The notes below the pieces were generated by a model that did no database searches, was not told the origin of the DNA, and saw nothing but the letters and a program-made list of their open reading frames with translations. From positions 1-35,483 of the forward strand of contig JARNMJ010000047.1 of assembly GCA_029432795.1 (NCBI GenBank): 35,483 nucleotides of DNA. Reading direction: 5' to 3'. Shown here piece after piece: positions 20,367 through 29,699 of this stretch (the stretch's first letter is position 1; the number at the start of each line of letters is the position of its first letter). The stretch is from Pontiellaceae bacterium B12219. GTDB taxonomy: Bacteria; Verrucomicrobiota; Kiritimatiellia; Kiritimatiellales; Pontiellaceae. The translations under genes and the position numbers were made by a program.

Positions 20367-20947
20367 TAATGGTTGTGGCCTTCAAATTGAATGGATTTCA
20401 GGAACGCCTGCATTCCCTCGGCATTGGCCCGCAATTCTTCCACAGAACCTTTTCCCGTGAAATACCAATAGGTCGGAGCAAGATCAACGATGGCGGCAAT
20501 GATGCCTTTTCCGCCCTCTTCATTATAAATTTCAATGTATTTAATCTCGTGCCCGTCAGCCTCGAACGCCTCAATATCCGCTTCGATTTCTTCCGGCGTG
20601 GCATTCGGGAGTCCCACCTGTCCGCGCCAGCGGTTTACGTTGCTGGGAACATCGCCCATCGAAAGCGAAATGAGATAAAAATCAATATCCGTTCCTTCAA
20701 TACTGTAACTGGCTTTACGCATGGCCGAACTGGACGGGACTTCTTTCCACCCTTCCGGCAGATCCGCGGTAAAGCCGGCGGAAGAAACAGGAGCGGCCGC
20801 CTGCATGGCCGGAGCAGCCGCCTGCTGAGCCATCTGTATGGCCGGAGTTTCAGCTTTTTCTTTCGGCACCCGATAGGTCTCAACGCCCTCATTTCCGCAG
20901 GAAGCCAGCAACACGGCTAAAGGTAGTAAATAAACTGTATTTCTCAT
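20366..20947 (-). CDS. lipoprotein of the cytochrome c biogenesis operon
   Basis: 193 residues with a signal peptide and lipobox (LLPLAVLLASC, Cys17), an Ala/Gln/Pro-rich linker (about 30-58) and a globular domain from FTADLPEGWKEVPSSSAMRK to FLKSIQFEGHNH. Good Shine-Dalgarno (GGGAG). It is probably membrane-anchored and extracytoplasmic. The globular part is reminiscent of domains in proteins linked to respiratory or secreted systems, but I cannot name its function. Translational coupling to resB suggests a helper role in cytochrome maturation or in handling its substrates. The C-terminal HNH is only a His-containing tail, not an HNH nuclease. Confidence 0.75.
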   Translation of the reverse strand: MRNTVYLLPLAVLLASCGNEGVETYRVPKEKAETPAIQMAQQAAAPAMQAAAPVSSAGFTADLPEGWKEVPSSSAMRKASYSIEGTDIDFYLISLSMGDVPSNVNRWRGQVGLPNATPEEIEADIEAFEADGHEIKYIEIYNEEGGKGIIAAIVDLAPTYWYFTGKGSVEELRANAEGMQAFLKSIQFEGHNH

Positions 20948-20978
20948 AACATTCTCCCGTTAGTAAAATGACCGACAA

Positions 20979-21006
20979 CTTATAAGTCCAATCCGTTCAA
21001 TGTCGA
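20979..21006 (-). promoter_or_regulatory. possible sigma70 promoter of the lipoprotein-resB-ccsA operon
   Basis: On the minus strand TCGACA (21006-21001) and TATAAG (20984-20979) are separated by 16 bases, about 30 bases before the ATG at 20947. It is a match of moderate quality within the 198-bp divergent gap, where I see no clear promoter for the rightward gene. Confidence 0.35.
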
Positions 21007-21145
21007 TTAATATTATAATCTTTGGGGCCTATCCCCCTTGCATTTCATCCCTTCGTTGCCTATGTTTTCGCGCTTCAACGGAAAGCGGAAATCCGGCCTA
21101 GCCAAATAATACAGGCTTTGTTCTACTGATTTTCAAAAGTGACTT

Positions 21146-22642
21146 ATGACAGAAAACGAAAAATTTGAAAACGGCCTTCATATCAATCTGTTCCTGAAGG
21201 GACGACCCTGCCTCGTGGTCGGCGGCGGAAAAGTTGCGCTTCGGAAAATCCAGCTGCTTCTTGATGCGGCCGCCGATATCACGGTTGTCAGCCCCGAGGT
21301 TTGCGGGGATCTTGCGGAACTGACCCGCCAAGACAAGGTCAAATGGATTGAACGCCGCTTTGAAGCGCAGGACGCTCAAGGCTACACGCTAGTTTACGCA
21401 GCCACCAACAGCCGGGGCGCGAACCGCGGCGTGCTCGAAGCCAGCCGTGCGCAGGGCACTTTATGCTGTTGTGTTGACGGCAATTGGGCCGATAGCGATT
21501 TCACCACTCCGGCTCTGACCCGGCACAATCAGCTCACGCTGTCTGTTTCATCCGGCGGCAAAAACTGCCGCCAGTCCAAGATGGTTAAAAACAGCCTGGC
21601 GCGGCATCTGAAAATGATGGAAGCCGCACGCCTGGTTGTGGTGGGAACCGACCACAACCACCTGAACGTCGAAGAACGCGAGGCCTTCCACCTGACCGGG
21701 CACCGCTTCGAGCGGGCCGGTTTCATGATTATGCAGCTGTGGGGCATTCATGAGTTCATGATTCTGAACACCTGCAACCGCGTCGAAATTATTGCCGTCG
21801 TTTCGCAGGAAACCGCGGAGAACGGCATCCTCCGCCACATCATGGGCTTCACCAATCTGAAGGAAGACAAGTTCTATATTAAGAACGATTGGATGGCCTT
21901 CAAACACCTCTGTCTCGTCACGGCAGGCATGCTCTCGCAAACGCCCGGCGAAAATCACATCACCGCGCAAATGAAAGAGGCGCTGGAGTCCGCCAAGCAC
22001 CGCGGATGGGCCGGAAACATGACTCAGGAGTGGGTTAACTCCGCCCTTCACGTTTCAAAATCCATTAAAAACGAGGTTGCCCCTCTGCTTCACAACTACG
22101 AAATCGAAGACCTCGCCCTGCGCTACCTCGAAGCCAACGGTAAAAAACTTTCAAAATCCACCCTGATGGTCCTCGGTGCCGGCATGATCGGAAAAGGCCT
22201 CGTGAAAGACAGCCTTCCAAAGATTGGAAAAATCATCTGGTGCTACCACGTGAACAAACCGGAACTGCCGGAAGGGGCCGAAGGAAAAATCGAGCTCTGC
22301 ACGTTTAACGACATGAAAAACCGCATCACCGATGCCGACATTATTGCCAGCGCCACCGATGCCCCCGGCCATATTCTGCACATGGCACACGCCCCGTTTT
22401 TCAATCAGGAGCGCCCCGTGGTTGTAATCGACCTCGGAATGCCGCGGAATATCGATCCCGAACTCGACGACCTCTCCTCCGACGTTTCGGTGGTCGACCT
22501 CGACGGCCTGAAATACTGGTATCGCCGCGAACTCACCGATATGGAAGAAGTTCTGACGCGCAGCCGCGCCATTGCCACCGCCAACAAGGATCTCTATGAC
22601 AAGATCGCCAACAGTTTTAAAGGCGGGAACGCGGCCGAGTAG
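21146..22642 (+). CDS. hemA: fusion of precorrin-2 dehydrogenase and glutamyl-tRNA reductase
   Basis: 498 residues. Residues about 10-150 form a siroheme-synthase N-terminal (Met8/CysG-N) domain: VVGGGKVALRKIQLLLDAAA for NAD binding, then CVDGNWADSDFTTPA with the catalytic-type Asp, and SVSSGGKN. Residues about 158-498 are glutamyl-tRNA reductase: VVVGTDHNHLNVEEREAF, the active-site NTCNRVE, VLGAGMIGKGL for NADPH, and DLGMPRNIDPE. The C-terminal dimer domain is short. HemA makes glutamate-1-semialdehyde; the first domain oxidises precorrin-2 to sirohydrochlorin. The fusion links tetrapyrrole entry with the siroheme branch. The stop overlaps the next gene by 47 bases. Confidence 0.85.
   Translation: MTENEKFENGLHINLFLKGRPCLVVGGGKVALRKIQLLLDAAADITVVSPEVCGDLAELTRQDKVKWIERRFEAQDAQGYTLVYAATNSRGANRGVLEASRAQGTLCCCVDGNWADSDFTTPALTRHNQLTLSVSSGGKNCRQSKMVKNSLARHLKMMEAARLVVVGTDHNHLNVEEREAFHLTGHRFERAGFMIMQLWGIHEFMILNTCNRVEIIAVVSQETAENGILRHIMGFTNLKEDKFYIKNDWMAFKHLCLVTAGMLSQTPGENHITAQMKEALESAKHRGWAGNMTQEWVNSALHVSKSIKNEVAPLLHNYEIEDLALRYLEANGKKLSKSTLMVLGAGMIGKGLVKDSLPKIGKIIWCYHVNKPELPEGAEGKIELCTFNDMKNRITDADIIASATDAPGHILHMAHAPFFNQERPVVVIDLGMPRNIDPELDDLSSDVSVVDLDGLKYWYRRELTDMEEVLTRSRAIATANKDLYDKIANSFKGGNAAE
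22215..22229. repeat. iterated palindrome TTCCAANNNTTGGAA
   Basis: Exact copy in the hemA fusion gene (codons Leu-Pro-Lys-Ile-Gly-Lys). Confidence 0.8.
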
Positions 22643-24719
22643 CCTTGCGCTCACGCAAACCCGCGGAGCGCTCGACCGGATTGAAAGCATGCTCGAAGGC
22701 CTCACCTTCGAGATGGTGCCGATCACCTCCGGCGGCGATACCGACCGCACCACCGACCTGCGCGAAAGTCCGGCCGATTTCTTTACCCGCGAGCTCGACG
22801 AGGCCCTGCTCAAAGGCGAGGTCGATTTTGCCGTGCACAGCGCCAAGGATCTGCCGGTTCCCATGCCTGGAAAGATCGACTGGTTCTGGCTCCCCTGGCA
22901 GGAGGAACCGCGCGATGTCCTGATTCTTTCCAAAGGTCGGAAAATCGATGATCTTCCGGACAACCCTGTAATCGGCGTCAGCTCTGAGCGGCGCGAAGCC
23001 TATTGCCGGAACCGCTTCCCCTTTGCCATTCAGAAAAACATTCGCGGTAATATTGAAGAGCGCATTGCGCAGGTCGACAGGGGCGACTACGACATGCTTG
23101 TTATGGCCGGCGCGGCATTGAATCGCCTCAACCTGCAGGATCGGATTACGGAATGGATTCCGCTCGAAGAGCTCCAGGTGCCGGAAGCCCAGGGCTATCT
23201 CGCCATCACCTTCCGCGAAGGCGACGAACGGATGATTGCTCTGCGCAATCTATTCATGCACGCCGTCATCTTTGCCGGAGCGGGCGTGAGCAATAAAGAA
23301 CTCTGCACCATGGCAACACTGCGCGCCATCCGGCAGGCCGACATCTGCCTCTACGATTCTCTGATCGATAAATCCCTGCTCGCTGAACTCCCGCCGGGAG
23401 CCGAAGCCATCGACGTTGGAAAACGCTGCGGCGCGCACAGCAAAGAGCAGCACGAAACCACCAAGCTGATCTGCGAATGCGTTCGCCAGAGCAAACGGGT
23501 GGTTCGTTTAAAAGGCGGCGATCCCGGCATTTTCGGCCGGCTCGCCGAAGAAACCGAAGCGCTCGAAGCGCTGGGCATCCCCTTTCGCGTCATCCCCGGA
23601 ATCAGTGCCTTGCAGGCGGCCACAACCGGAACGGGCATGCTGCTGACCCGCCGAAATGTTTCCCGCGGATTTGTGGCGCTCACACCCCGCAAAAGCGGCG
23701 GCGCGCTCGCCCGGTGCGATGGCGAAATGAAAAATAAACTGCCGGTCATTTATTATATGTCGATCCGGGCTATGGAACCGATCGCACAGCAGATGATGGC
23801 CGACGGCCGCTCGCCGGACACCCCGGCGGCCATCATTTACAATGCCGGCGGCGAAGATGAACAGATCTTTAAAACCACACTCGGCTTTTTGCCGGACCAT
23901 GTCCAAAAGCACTGCATTAAACAGCCCGGACTCATCATGGTGGGCGAAACAACCGCATTCGGCTACCGCAGCGATCTGGGAGCCCTCCAGGGAAAAAAGG
24001 TTCTGCTCACCTGTTCCGAAGCCATCCAGCAGAAAGCCGCCGACCTGGTGCACGATCTGGGAGGGCGCCCGGTTCAAATGCCGCTGATTCGGCTGAAAAC
24101 CCGCTATAAAAAAATGGCGCGGCTCGCGCCGATCGGCTCCTACGACTGGGTGGTCCTCACCTCCCCGACGTCCGTCCGCTGCTTCATCGAACTCCTAAAG
24201 AAAACAGAAACCGATCTGCGCACCATTCCGCGCCTGATGGTTTGCGGCAAAGGCACCGCCGACGAACTCAAACCGCACGGACTCTATGTGGATGCACTGC
24301 CCGAAACGGGCTACAGCGCCGAGGGGCTGCTGGAAACCGCGCGCAACGAAATTGAACCCGACGATCAGATTCTGCGCCTGCGTGCCGACAAAGCCGGGCC
24401 GCAACTCGCCGAAGATCTCCGGAAGCTGGGCGCGGAAGTGGACGACTACATCATCTACGAAAACGAACCGATTACCTACGACGAACAACCTGATTTCGAG
24501 ATCGTCTTTTTTGCCAGCGCGTCCGGCGTTGAATCCTTCATCGCGCAATGGGGTTTCCAAACCTTGGAAGACAAAACCATTGTCGTCATCGGGAAACCGA
24601 CGGCCCAGGCTCTGGAAAAATATAATCTTGTCCCGGATGTGACGGCCAAAGAAGCCACCATTCCCGGTGCCATCCAGTCCCTGGCGGAGCATCTGTGCGC
24701 TGTGCGCATTTGCAGCTGA
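22596..24719 (+). CDS. hemC/cobA/hemD: triple fusion HemC (truncated) - SUMT - HemD
   Basis: 707 residues from ATG 22596 (AAGGA just upstream). Residues 1-215 are porphobilinogen deaminase: LKAGTRPSSLALTQ, HSAKDLPVPMP with the catalytic Asp, SSERREAY and RGN, ending at PEAQGYLAITFREGD. The third HemC domain, with the Gly-Gly-Cys loop holding the dipyrromethane cofactor, is absent. About 217-460 is uroporphyrinogen-III C-methyltransferase (FAGAGVSNKELCTMATLRAI, RLKGGDPGIFGRLAEE). About 465-707 is uroporphyrinogen-III synthase (VLTSPTSVRCFIELLKK, FFASASGVESFIAQWG). Together with the preceding fusion it covers several steps to uroporphyrinogen III and siroheme. How the deaminase works without its cofactor domain is unclear. 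A second hemC elsewhere would explain it. Confidence 0.85.
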   Translation: MTRSPTVLKAGTRPSSLALTQTRGALDRIESMLEGLTFEMVPITSGGDTDRTTDLRESPADFFTRELDEALLKGEVDFAVHSAKDLPVPMPGKIDWFWLPWQEEPRDVLILSKGRKIDDLPDNPVIGVSSERREAYCRNRFPFAIQKNIRGNIEERIAQVDRGDYDMLVMAGAALNRLNLQDRITEWIPLEELQVPEAQGYLAITFREGDERMIALRNLFMHAVIFAGAGVSNKELCTMATLRAIRQADICLYDSLIDKSLLAELPPGAEAIDVGKRCGAHSKEQHETTKLICECVRQSKRVVRLKGGDPGIFGRLAEETEALEALGIPFRVIPGISALQAATTGTGMLLTRRNVSRGFVALTPRKSGGALARCDGEMKNKLPVIYYMSIRAMEPIAQQMMADGRSPDTPAAIIYNAGGEDEQIFKTTLGFLPDHVQKHCIKQPGLIMVGETTAFGYRSDLGALQGKKVLLTCSEAIQQKAADLVHDLGGRPVQMPLIRLKTRYKKMARLAPIGSYDWVVLTSPTSVRCFIELLKKTETDLRTIPRLMVCGKGTADELKPHGLYVDALPETGYSAEGLLETARNEIEPDDQILRLRADKAGPQLAEDLRKLGAEVDDYIIYENEPITYDEQPDFEIVFFASASGVESFIAQWGFQTLEDKTIVVIGKPTAQALEKYNLVPDVTAKEATIPGAIQSLAEHLCAVRICS
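24555..24569. repeat. iterated palindrome TTCCAANNNTTGGAA
   Basis: Exact copy in the HemD part of the fusion gene (Phe-Gln-Thr-Leu-Glu). Confidence 0.8.
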
Positions 24720-24878
24720 TTGAACCCGGTCTTTTATCCGCTGCGGAAGAAAATGACGGTTTGCAGTTTTCAGAGCAGAATCAACAGTGCGGGCAATTGA
24801 ATCGATGCAAGACATGCCCTCACCATTTTATGGCTAAAGGACGTTTGTTCCTCACAACTGATCCTATACGATCCGCCC

Positions 24879-26879
24879 ATGATTTCTCTCGATCCAGTGC
24901 CGACTCCGCAAGCGGCGGAAATGACCGACCGTTTCTTTGAACCGGGCGGCCTGCTGGAACAGCATTGCACCGAGGACGGCATCGATTTCGAGCTCCGGCC
25001 CCAGCAGCAGAAAATGGGGCGGGCCGTGGCCGACGCCGGCGGGTTTGGTCATCATCTGGCCGTCGAGGCCGGGACTGGCGTTGGGAAAAGCTTTGCCTAT
25101 CTGGTTCCCCAGATCCTCACCGCGCTCGAGCACGACACCCGCTGCGTAATCGCCACCTATACCATCACGCTGCAGGAACAGCTGATGCACAAGGATATTC
25201 CGTTTGTGCGCAAAGCCCTCGGGCGCGATTTCAAGGCCGTGATGGTGAAAGGGCGCTCTAACTATCTATGCCTGCTGCGCCTCCAGCGCGCGCGCCGCTC
25301 CAGCGGCGATCTTTTCGATGCTTCCCGATCGCAGCAGCTGGATGATATTTACGCCCTCGCACAGGCTCGCAAACTGAACGACGGCAGTTTCCAGGAATTG
25401 GAAGAACAGCCCGATCATGAAGTCTGGGGCTCGATCTGTGCCGAGCACGGAAACTGCACCGGCAAACGCTGCCCGTTTTATAAAGAGTGCTACTACATCA
25501 ACGCACGTCAGGATATGATGGATGCCCAGGTGCTGGTCGTGAATCACTCCCTGTTTTTCTCCGAGCTTGCCCTGCGCGCGGAAGGCGCCGCCATGCTCCC
25601 GCCCTATGGCTATGTCGTTTTCGACGAAGCCCACCAGATGGAACAGGTGGCCTCGTCGCACCTCGGACTCCGCCTTTCACTCTATCAGATCGAATACTGG
25701 CTCCGCCGACTGCACAGCGAAAAACGGCGCGGTATTCTTTCCGTACTGAAAGATGGAAAAGGCACCTTTATGGCCGATCAGGTGCGCGACTCCGCCGATG
25801 CCTTTTTCGAAGCCGTTAAAAAACACTTTAAACTCGGCCCGCAAAAAACACAGCAGCGCATCTTTGATCCGCCGCCGATTGAAACCGACCTTCCGCTGAA
25901 AATGACCAATCTGTGTGGACATCTGAAGGGCGTCACCCAAACCACCGACAACGAAGACATTCAGGCGGAAATTAAATCGCTGCGAAATCGGGGGCTTGAA
26001 TTGCGCGATGCCATTGAGTCGTTCCTGAAGCAATCGCTGAAAGGCCACGTCTACTGGGTGGAAGTACAGGGTCAGCGGCGCCTTCCGGTTCTCTTCTCTG
26101 CCCCGGTGGATGTCGGGCCGATTCTGCGGGAAGTCCTTTTTGAAGAAATTCCGTGTGTGATCATGACCAGTGCCACACTCGCCGTTGGAAACAGTCTCGA
26201 ATATTTCCGGCACCGCGTGGGCGCCGACAACTGCGAAGAACTGCGCGTGGGATCGCCTTTCGATTATTCAAAACAGATGCAGGTGCAGCTTCCGGTCAAT
26301 ATGCCCCCGCCCTCCGCCAATAACTTTGAAGATCAGGCCTCTAAAGCCATTCAGCACTTTGTGAATGAAAGCCGCGGACGCGCATTTGTGCTCTTCACCA
26401 ACTCCCGCTTCATGCGCAAAGTCGCCGACGAGCTGCGCTTCGATTTTGAACTTGAGGGCTATGAATTTCTCGTTCAGGGAACCGGTATTCCTCCAAAACG
26501 GATGCTGGAAAAATTCCGCGCGCACGAAGCAGCGGTTCTTTTCGGACTCGACCGATTCTGGATGGGGGTCGACGTGCAGGGCGAAGCCTTGAGCAACGTC
26601 ATCATCACGCGCCTTCCCTTCGCCGTGCCGGACCATCCCCTGATCGAAGCACGCTTCGAAGCCATCGAGGCGCGCGGCGGAAACCCGTTCAAGGAATATT
26701 CTCTGCCCGAGGCCGTGCTCAAATTCAGGCAGGGCGTCGGCCGCCTGATCCGCAGCGGCAGCGACTACGGAACCGTCACGATTCTCGACAGCCGGATTTA
26801 CAATCAGTGGTACGGTCGTCTGTTCCTCGAATCGATCGAAAACTGCCCCGTCGAGCAAGTCGAAATTCCGGATCTCTAA
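24879..26879 (+). CDS. dinG: DinG/XPD-type iron-sulfur DNA helicase
   Basis: 666 residues. Helicase motif I is AGTGVGKS (64-71), motif II is FDEAH (in [11 protein letters not shown]), and late motifs include [16 protein letters not shown] and [14 protein letters not shown]. Four cysteines fit the iron-sulfur cluster: Cys131 (GRSNYLC), then Cys193, Cys198 and Cys204 with the spacing of E. coli DinG. It unwinds DNA 5' to 3', acting on R-loops, D-loops or stalled forks. No exonuclease domain is fused. There is no clear Shine-Dalgarno, and a 159-bp gap separates it from the haem operon. It holds one near-match to the iterated palindrome (25389-25403). Confidence 0.9.
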   Translation: MISLDPVPTPQAAEMTDRFFEPGGLLEQHCTEDGIDFELRPQQQKMGRAVADAGGFGHHLAVEAGTGVGKSFAYLVPQILTALEHDTRCVIATYTITLQEQLMHKDIPFVRKALGRDFKAVMVKGRSNYLCLLRLQRARRSSGDLFDASRSQQLDDIYALAQARKLNDGSFQELEEQPDHEVWGSICAEHGNCTGKRCPFYKECYYINARQDMMDAQVLVVNHSLFFSELALRAEGAAMLPPYGYVVFDEAHQMEQVASSHLGLRLSLYQIEYWLRRLHSEKRRGILSVLKDGKGTFMADQVRDSADAFFEAVKKHFKLGPQKTQQRIFDPPPIETDLPLKMTNLCGHLKGVTQTTDNEDIQAEIKSLRNRGLELRDAIESFLKQSLKGHVYWVEVQGQRRLPVLFSAPVDVGPILREVLFEEIPCVIMTSATLAVGNSLEYFRHRVGADNCEELRVGSPFDYSKQMQVQLPVNMPPPSANNFEDQASKAIQHFVNESRGRAFVLFTNSRFMRKVADELRFDFELEGYEFLVQGTGIPPKRMLEKFRAHEAAVLFGLDRFWMGVDVQGEALSNVIITRLPFAVPDHPLIEARFEAIEARGGNPFKEYSLPEAVLKFRQGVGRLIRSGSDYGTVTILDSRIYNQWYGRLFLESIENCPVEQVEIPDL

Positions 26880-26881
26880 CC

Positions 26882-26925
26882 CGATGCGGCAAAAGTTTCC
26901 AAGCATTGGAACGTCAGCCGCATCG
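26882..26925. terminator. nested hairpin between convergent genes
   Basis: CGATGCGGC (26882-26890) and GCCGCATCG (26917-26925) are perfect arms around an inner TTCCAA-GCA-TTGGAA (26897-26911). It lies directly after the dinG stop and seven bases from the stop of the leftward gene. It is probably a bidirectional transcript end, although no U-run follows. The inner part is an exact copy of the iterated palindrome. Confidence 0.55.
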
Positions 26926-26932
26926 CGTTCGA

Positions 26933-27277
26933 CTAATTGAAGGGCGTTCCGTGCAGGGCTTCAACTTCAAAAAGCATGGCATCACCGCGCTGTTCCCAGT
27001 TTTGCACCGGCTCAACAGCAGGTATTTCCACGACTTCTTCGACCTCAGAAACCTGTGCCGTTTCCACAGGAGGCTCCATCACCACTTCCCGGGAAACTGC
27101 GGTTTCCAAGGGTTGGACTTTTATATCCGGCTCAATCGGCTGAACTTCAGGAATGGGCGCGGAAACGGGCGCGCTTTCTGGAGCAGGAACGGTTTCTGAA
27201 CGTTCAAACAGCCCGAGCCCGGCGATCGATCCCGCCAGCACAACACCAATCCAGACTATAGAGCGTACTTTCATCAT
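26933..27277 (-). CDS. small membrane-anchored or secreted Pro/Glu/Val-rich protein
   Basis: 114 residues (two adjacent ATGs, 27277 or 27274). A hydrophobic N-terminal segment (VWIGVVLAGSIAGLGLF) is followed by a long low-complexity region rich in Pro, Glu, Val and Ala (PAPESAPVSAPIPEVQPIEP), then a short C-terminal part (NWEQRGDAMLFEVEALHGTP). It is likely anchored by the N-terminus with an extended extracytoplasmic stalk, as in TonB-like or spacer proteins, but no functional domain is visible. There is no strong Shine-Dalgarno. It is convergent with dinG and 79 bases upstream of it begins the S8 protease 3' end. Confidence 0.55.
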   Translation of the reverse strand: MMKVRSIVWIGVVLAGSIAGLGLFERSETVPAPESAPVSAPIPEVQPIEPDIKVQPLETAVSREVVMEPPVETAQVSEVEEVVEIPAVEPVQNWEQRGDAMLFEVEALHGTPFN

Positions 27278-27355
27278 TTATGGGGGCAACGGGAAAATCC
27301 TGAACCGTACCGGAATTAGAAAAAGCATTTTTCATGCTCAATCTAATCCATACTG

Positions 27356-29356
27356 CTAAGGAGCCAGTTTCACATCCACACGGTAATACCCGCGGTCCTG
27401 AGCATGATTCACTGTATCCGTGTAGCTGTTGACGGTATACGGGAGATCGATTGCATCCGGGAACTCGACAAAGTCGATATACTGAAGGTTCGGTGTGCGG
27501 CTCACACTGTATACCCGTCCCTCAACGGTGGACCAATTAATAATCGTGCCGGAAGATGAAGAAAAATCATGGGTGGTAATCTGGAACACTGAATCGGCAT
27601 TATTCGGCAATGTTCCGGCAATATATTCTGAATAGTTGCTGGAGCCATCGTCATCAAGATCGGCGGACGCCACCGCTCCCGTCAAACTGGAAAAGTAAAG
27701 CGACTCCCAGGAATCGGGCATCCCGTCGTCGTCGGAATCGCCGGAATCGCCCGACACCAGCAGCGAATACCACTGACTCCCGCCCGAAAGAGTTCCATCA
27801 TAATCGATGATGACCGTATATGTACCGGCCAGTGGGGATTCAATATAGACCTGCTCCACGTTATCGACATTGTTTTCACCGGTAGCCGTCGCATTGGCGG
27901 ATGGCGAGACGTAACTGAGTTTGTACGGATAATAGGTACCGCCCGGACCGGTAACTCTTAAATCAAGGTCATTCACAAGGTCTGCAACCCGGTCATCCGA
28001 CCCAGAATCCACGGTACCGGCCGGATCGGTCCAGCATAGGGTCACCCGAATTGGATCAACGCCGTTCCATTGAAACTCGTAGGATGCTGAAGATTCTCCT
28101 GTGCTCACCGCGGCTTCCGTTAATTTAATCACTGATCCGTTCGCATAGTCCGAAAGCAGTTCGGCAGCAGCCCATGTATTCATCAGCCCCCACCCGTATT
28201 TATAGTCCGGCCCGGGATTTCCCAAATCATCGGCCGTATGAATGATGAGCCCCTTAAGCGTACTCGCCCGCATGGCCCCACCGGAAAACAATTCTTTATA
28301 GAGCTCCACCAGCAAAGCCGCCGAGCCACAGGCATTGGGAGTAGCCATGCTCGTGCCGGACCAGGTTTCCTTCAAATACTGCGCGTCAGATACTGCAGAT
28401 GCCGATTCCAGTTCATAGCCATTTGCGACAATATCCGGCTTAATCCGACCGTCATCAACAGGCCCCCAACTACTGAAACCCGTCATATATGCATTGGCAA
28501 GCGACCGGGAAGAACCGGAAACCGCATCGTACACCGCTCCAATAGTCATCACATTTTTGGCAACTCCGAAATAGGCAATGGTGTCATACCCGGAAGAAGA
28601 TTCATCCTGATCATTTCCCGCAGCAATAAAGGGCAGATAATATTCGTTGCCGTAAACAAGTCCATCAAGGTCATCCACATCGATCATGTACTGCCCGAAA
28701 TAGTCCGCCGAATTTAAAATCCCATAGGAGTGATTTGAGATATAGATCTTTGTCGACTGTCCCGGTGCATTTGCCGCGGCAGCGGCCATTTCCAACAAAT
28801 CCGTCTCCCAGCCATAACTGTGAATGGTTGCAGCCGGAGCCATCCCTTTTGCGGCGGCATTCACGCCCGAAGCCCCGAGCGTTCCGCCCACATGCGTGGC
28901 ATGGAGATCCGCTCCGGTTGAATCCGAATCTGTATCCTTCGTACTGACGCGCGAACCGAATTCAACATGAGTTGAACGAACCCAGCCCCCATCCCAGATA
29001 CCGATTATGATCCCGTCCCCATCCAAACCGTAGCCCGAGGATATCTGCTGAACCTGGTCAGTTGCCGTGGAAATGGCCGCCTGTTTATTCAATGTTGTTA
29101 AATAGAGCGGCTTTCCATCGACAATGGATCTCAACTGAACAACCTGATGTCCCTGTCTGTAGCGAATCGGAACGCCCTTTTGGGCTGCCCAACGCTTAAC
29201 CTCTTCGCGATCCTGCAGAGCCCGCGTTTCCAGTTTTTCCTGAAACTGCTCCTTTCGGACCACATCCTGCGCAAAGCGGGATTCATTCCGGGCAGCCGAA
29301 GCAATACCTGCAACTAGAAACAAAAGAAGGACGGATTCGAGTTTTGATAGGTTCAT
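27356..29356 (-). CDS. secreted S8 (subtilisin-like) serine protease
   Basis: 666 residues. Signal peptide about 1-21 (LLLFLVAGIASA). The catalytic triad is Asp122 (GIWDGG), His155 (HATHVGG) and Ser336 (SGTSMATP), with oxyanion Asn248 (AAGNDQ). A beta-rich domain follows the protease (about 410-530, with CWTDPAG and TYTVIIDYDG), as in P-domain-like extensions. Next are an acidic calcium-type linker (SDDDGMPDSWE, DLDDDGSSNYSEYIAGT) and a C-terminal module of about 100 residues closely matching the end of the metalloprotease at 29692. That module may serve secretion, sorting or surface attachment. The pro-region is about 22-95. The start lacks a Shine-Dalgarno. Confidence 0.85.
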   Translation of the reverse strand: MNLSKLESVLLLFLVAGIASAARNESRFAQDVVRKEQFQEKLETRALQDREEVKRWAAQKGVPIRYRQGHQVVQLRSIVDGKPLYLTTLNKQAAISTATDQVQQISSGYGLDGDGIIIGIWDGGWVRSTHVEFGSRVSTKDTDSDSTGADLHATHVGGTLGASGVNAAAKGMAPAATIHSYGWETDLLEMAAAAANAPGQSTKIYISNHSYGILNSADYFGQYMIDVDDLDGLVYGNEYYLPFIAAGNDQDESSSGYDTIAYFGVAKNVMTIGAVYDAVSGSSRSLANAYMTGFSSWGPVDDGRIKPDIVANGYELESASAVSDAQYLKETWSGTSMATPNACGSAALLVELYKELFSGGAMRASTLKGLIIHTADDLGNPGPDYKYGWGLMNTWAAAELLSDYANGSVIKLTEAAVSTGESSASYEFQWNGVDPIRVTLCWTDPAGTVDSGSDDRVADLVNDLDLRVTGPGGTYYPYKLSYVSPSANATATGENNVDNVEQVYIESPLAGTYTVIIDYDGTLSGGSQWYSLLVSGDSGDSDDDGMPDSWESLYFSSLTGAVASADLDDDGSSNYSEYIAGTLPNNADSVFQITTHDFSSSSGTIINWSTVEGRVYSVSRTPNLQYIDFVEFPDAIDLPYTVNSYTDTVNHAQDRGYYRVDVKLAP

Positions 29357-29519
29357 GTTTCTATAAGTATATTCGAGTCGCCAGAAATACGATTACAAAA
29401 CAATAAAACCTTTATAGTCTTCGCAATCAGAAGCACCCAGTTGCTTCCGGAGAATCCCGGGCCAGTTTCCGGAGCACTTATACCAATCGTACTACCTTTT
29501 ACGGTATGAATTTAATTCC

Positions 29520-29699
29520 TCACAGTTTGGCCCAGTACGTTAAGACTTCGGCCTGACTCTTTCGGCCATAGACATCGTATCGCCCAAACGATTTCCGGTC
29601 GTTGGGGTTGGCTGCAGATTTACAGCTTAACCTCGCCGTCCCCACCGGTCCTATCACACGCGCATGTCTAGAAAGTCTGAACAGGTGCGTCTTATTGTT
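29520..29699 (-). pseudogene. coding-like open frame without start, possible gene remnant or dispersed repeat
   Basis: Fills most of the 335-bp gap between the two protease genes. One minus-strand frame is open for 59 codons and reads like protein (VIGPVGTARLSCKSAANPND, then RKSFGRYDVYGRKSQAEVLT, ending YWAKL and TGA). It begins only just inside the metalloprotease 3' end, with no ATG and no ribosome-binding site. The family is not recognised. It may be a remnant of a longer gene, or a repeat carried in several places. The rest of the gap (29357-29519) holds two TTCCGGAG direct repeats and nothing else I can name. Confidence 0.3.

Noticed and set aside
20366-20947. HNH endonuclease suggested by the C-terminal His-Asn-His
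   Set aside because: It is only the last residues of a lipoprotein, without any surrounding HNH fold motif.
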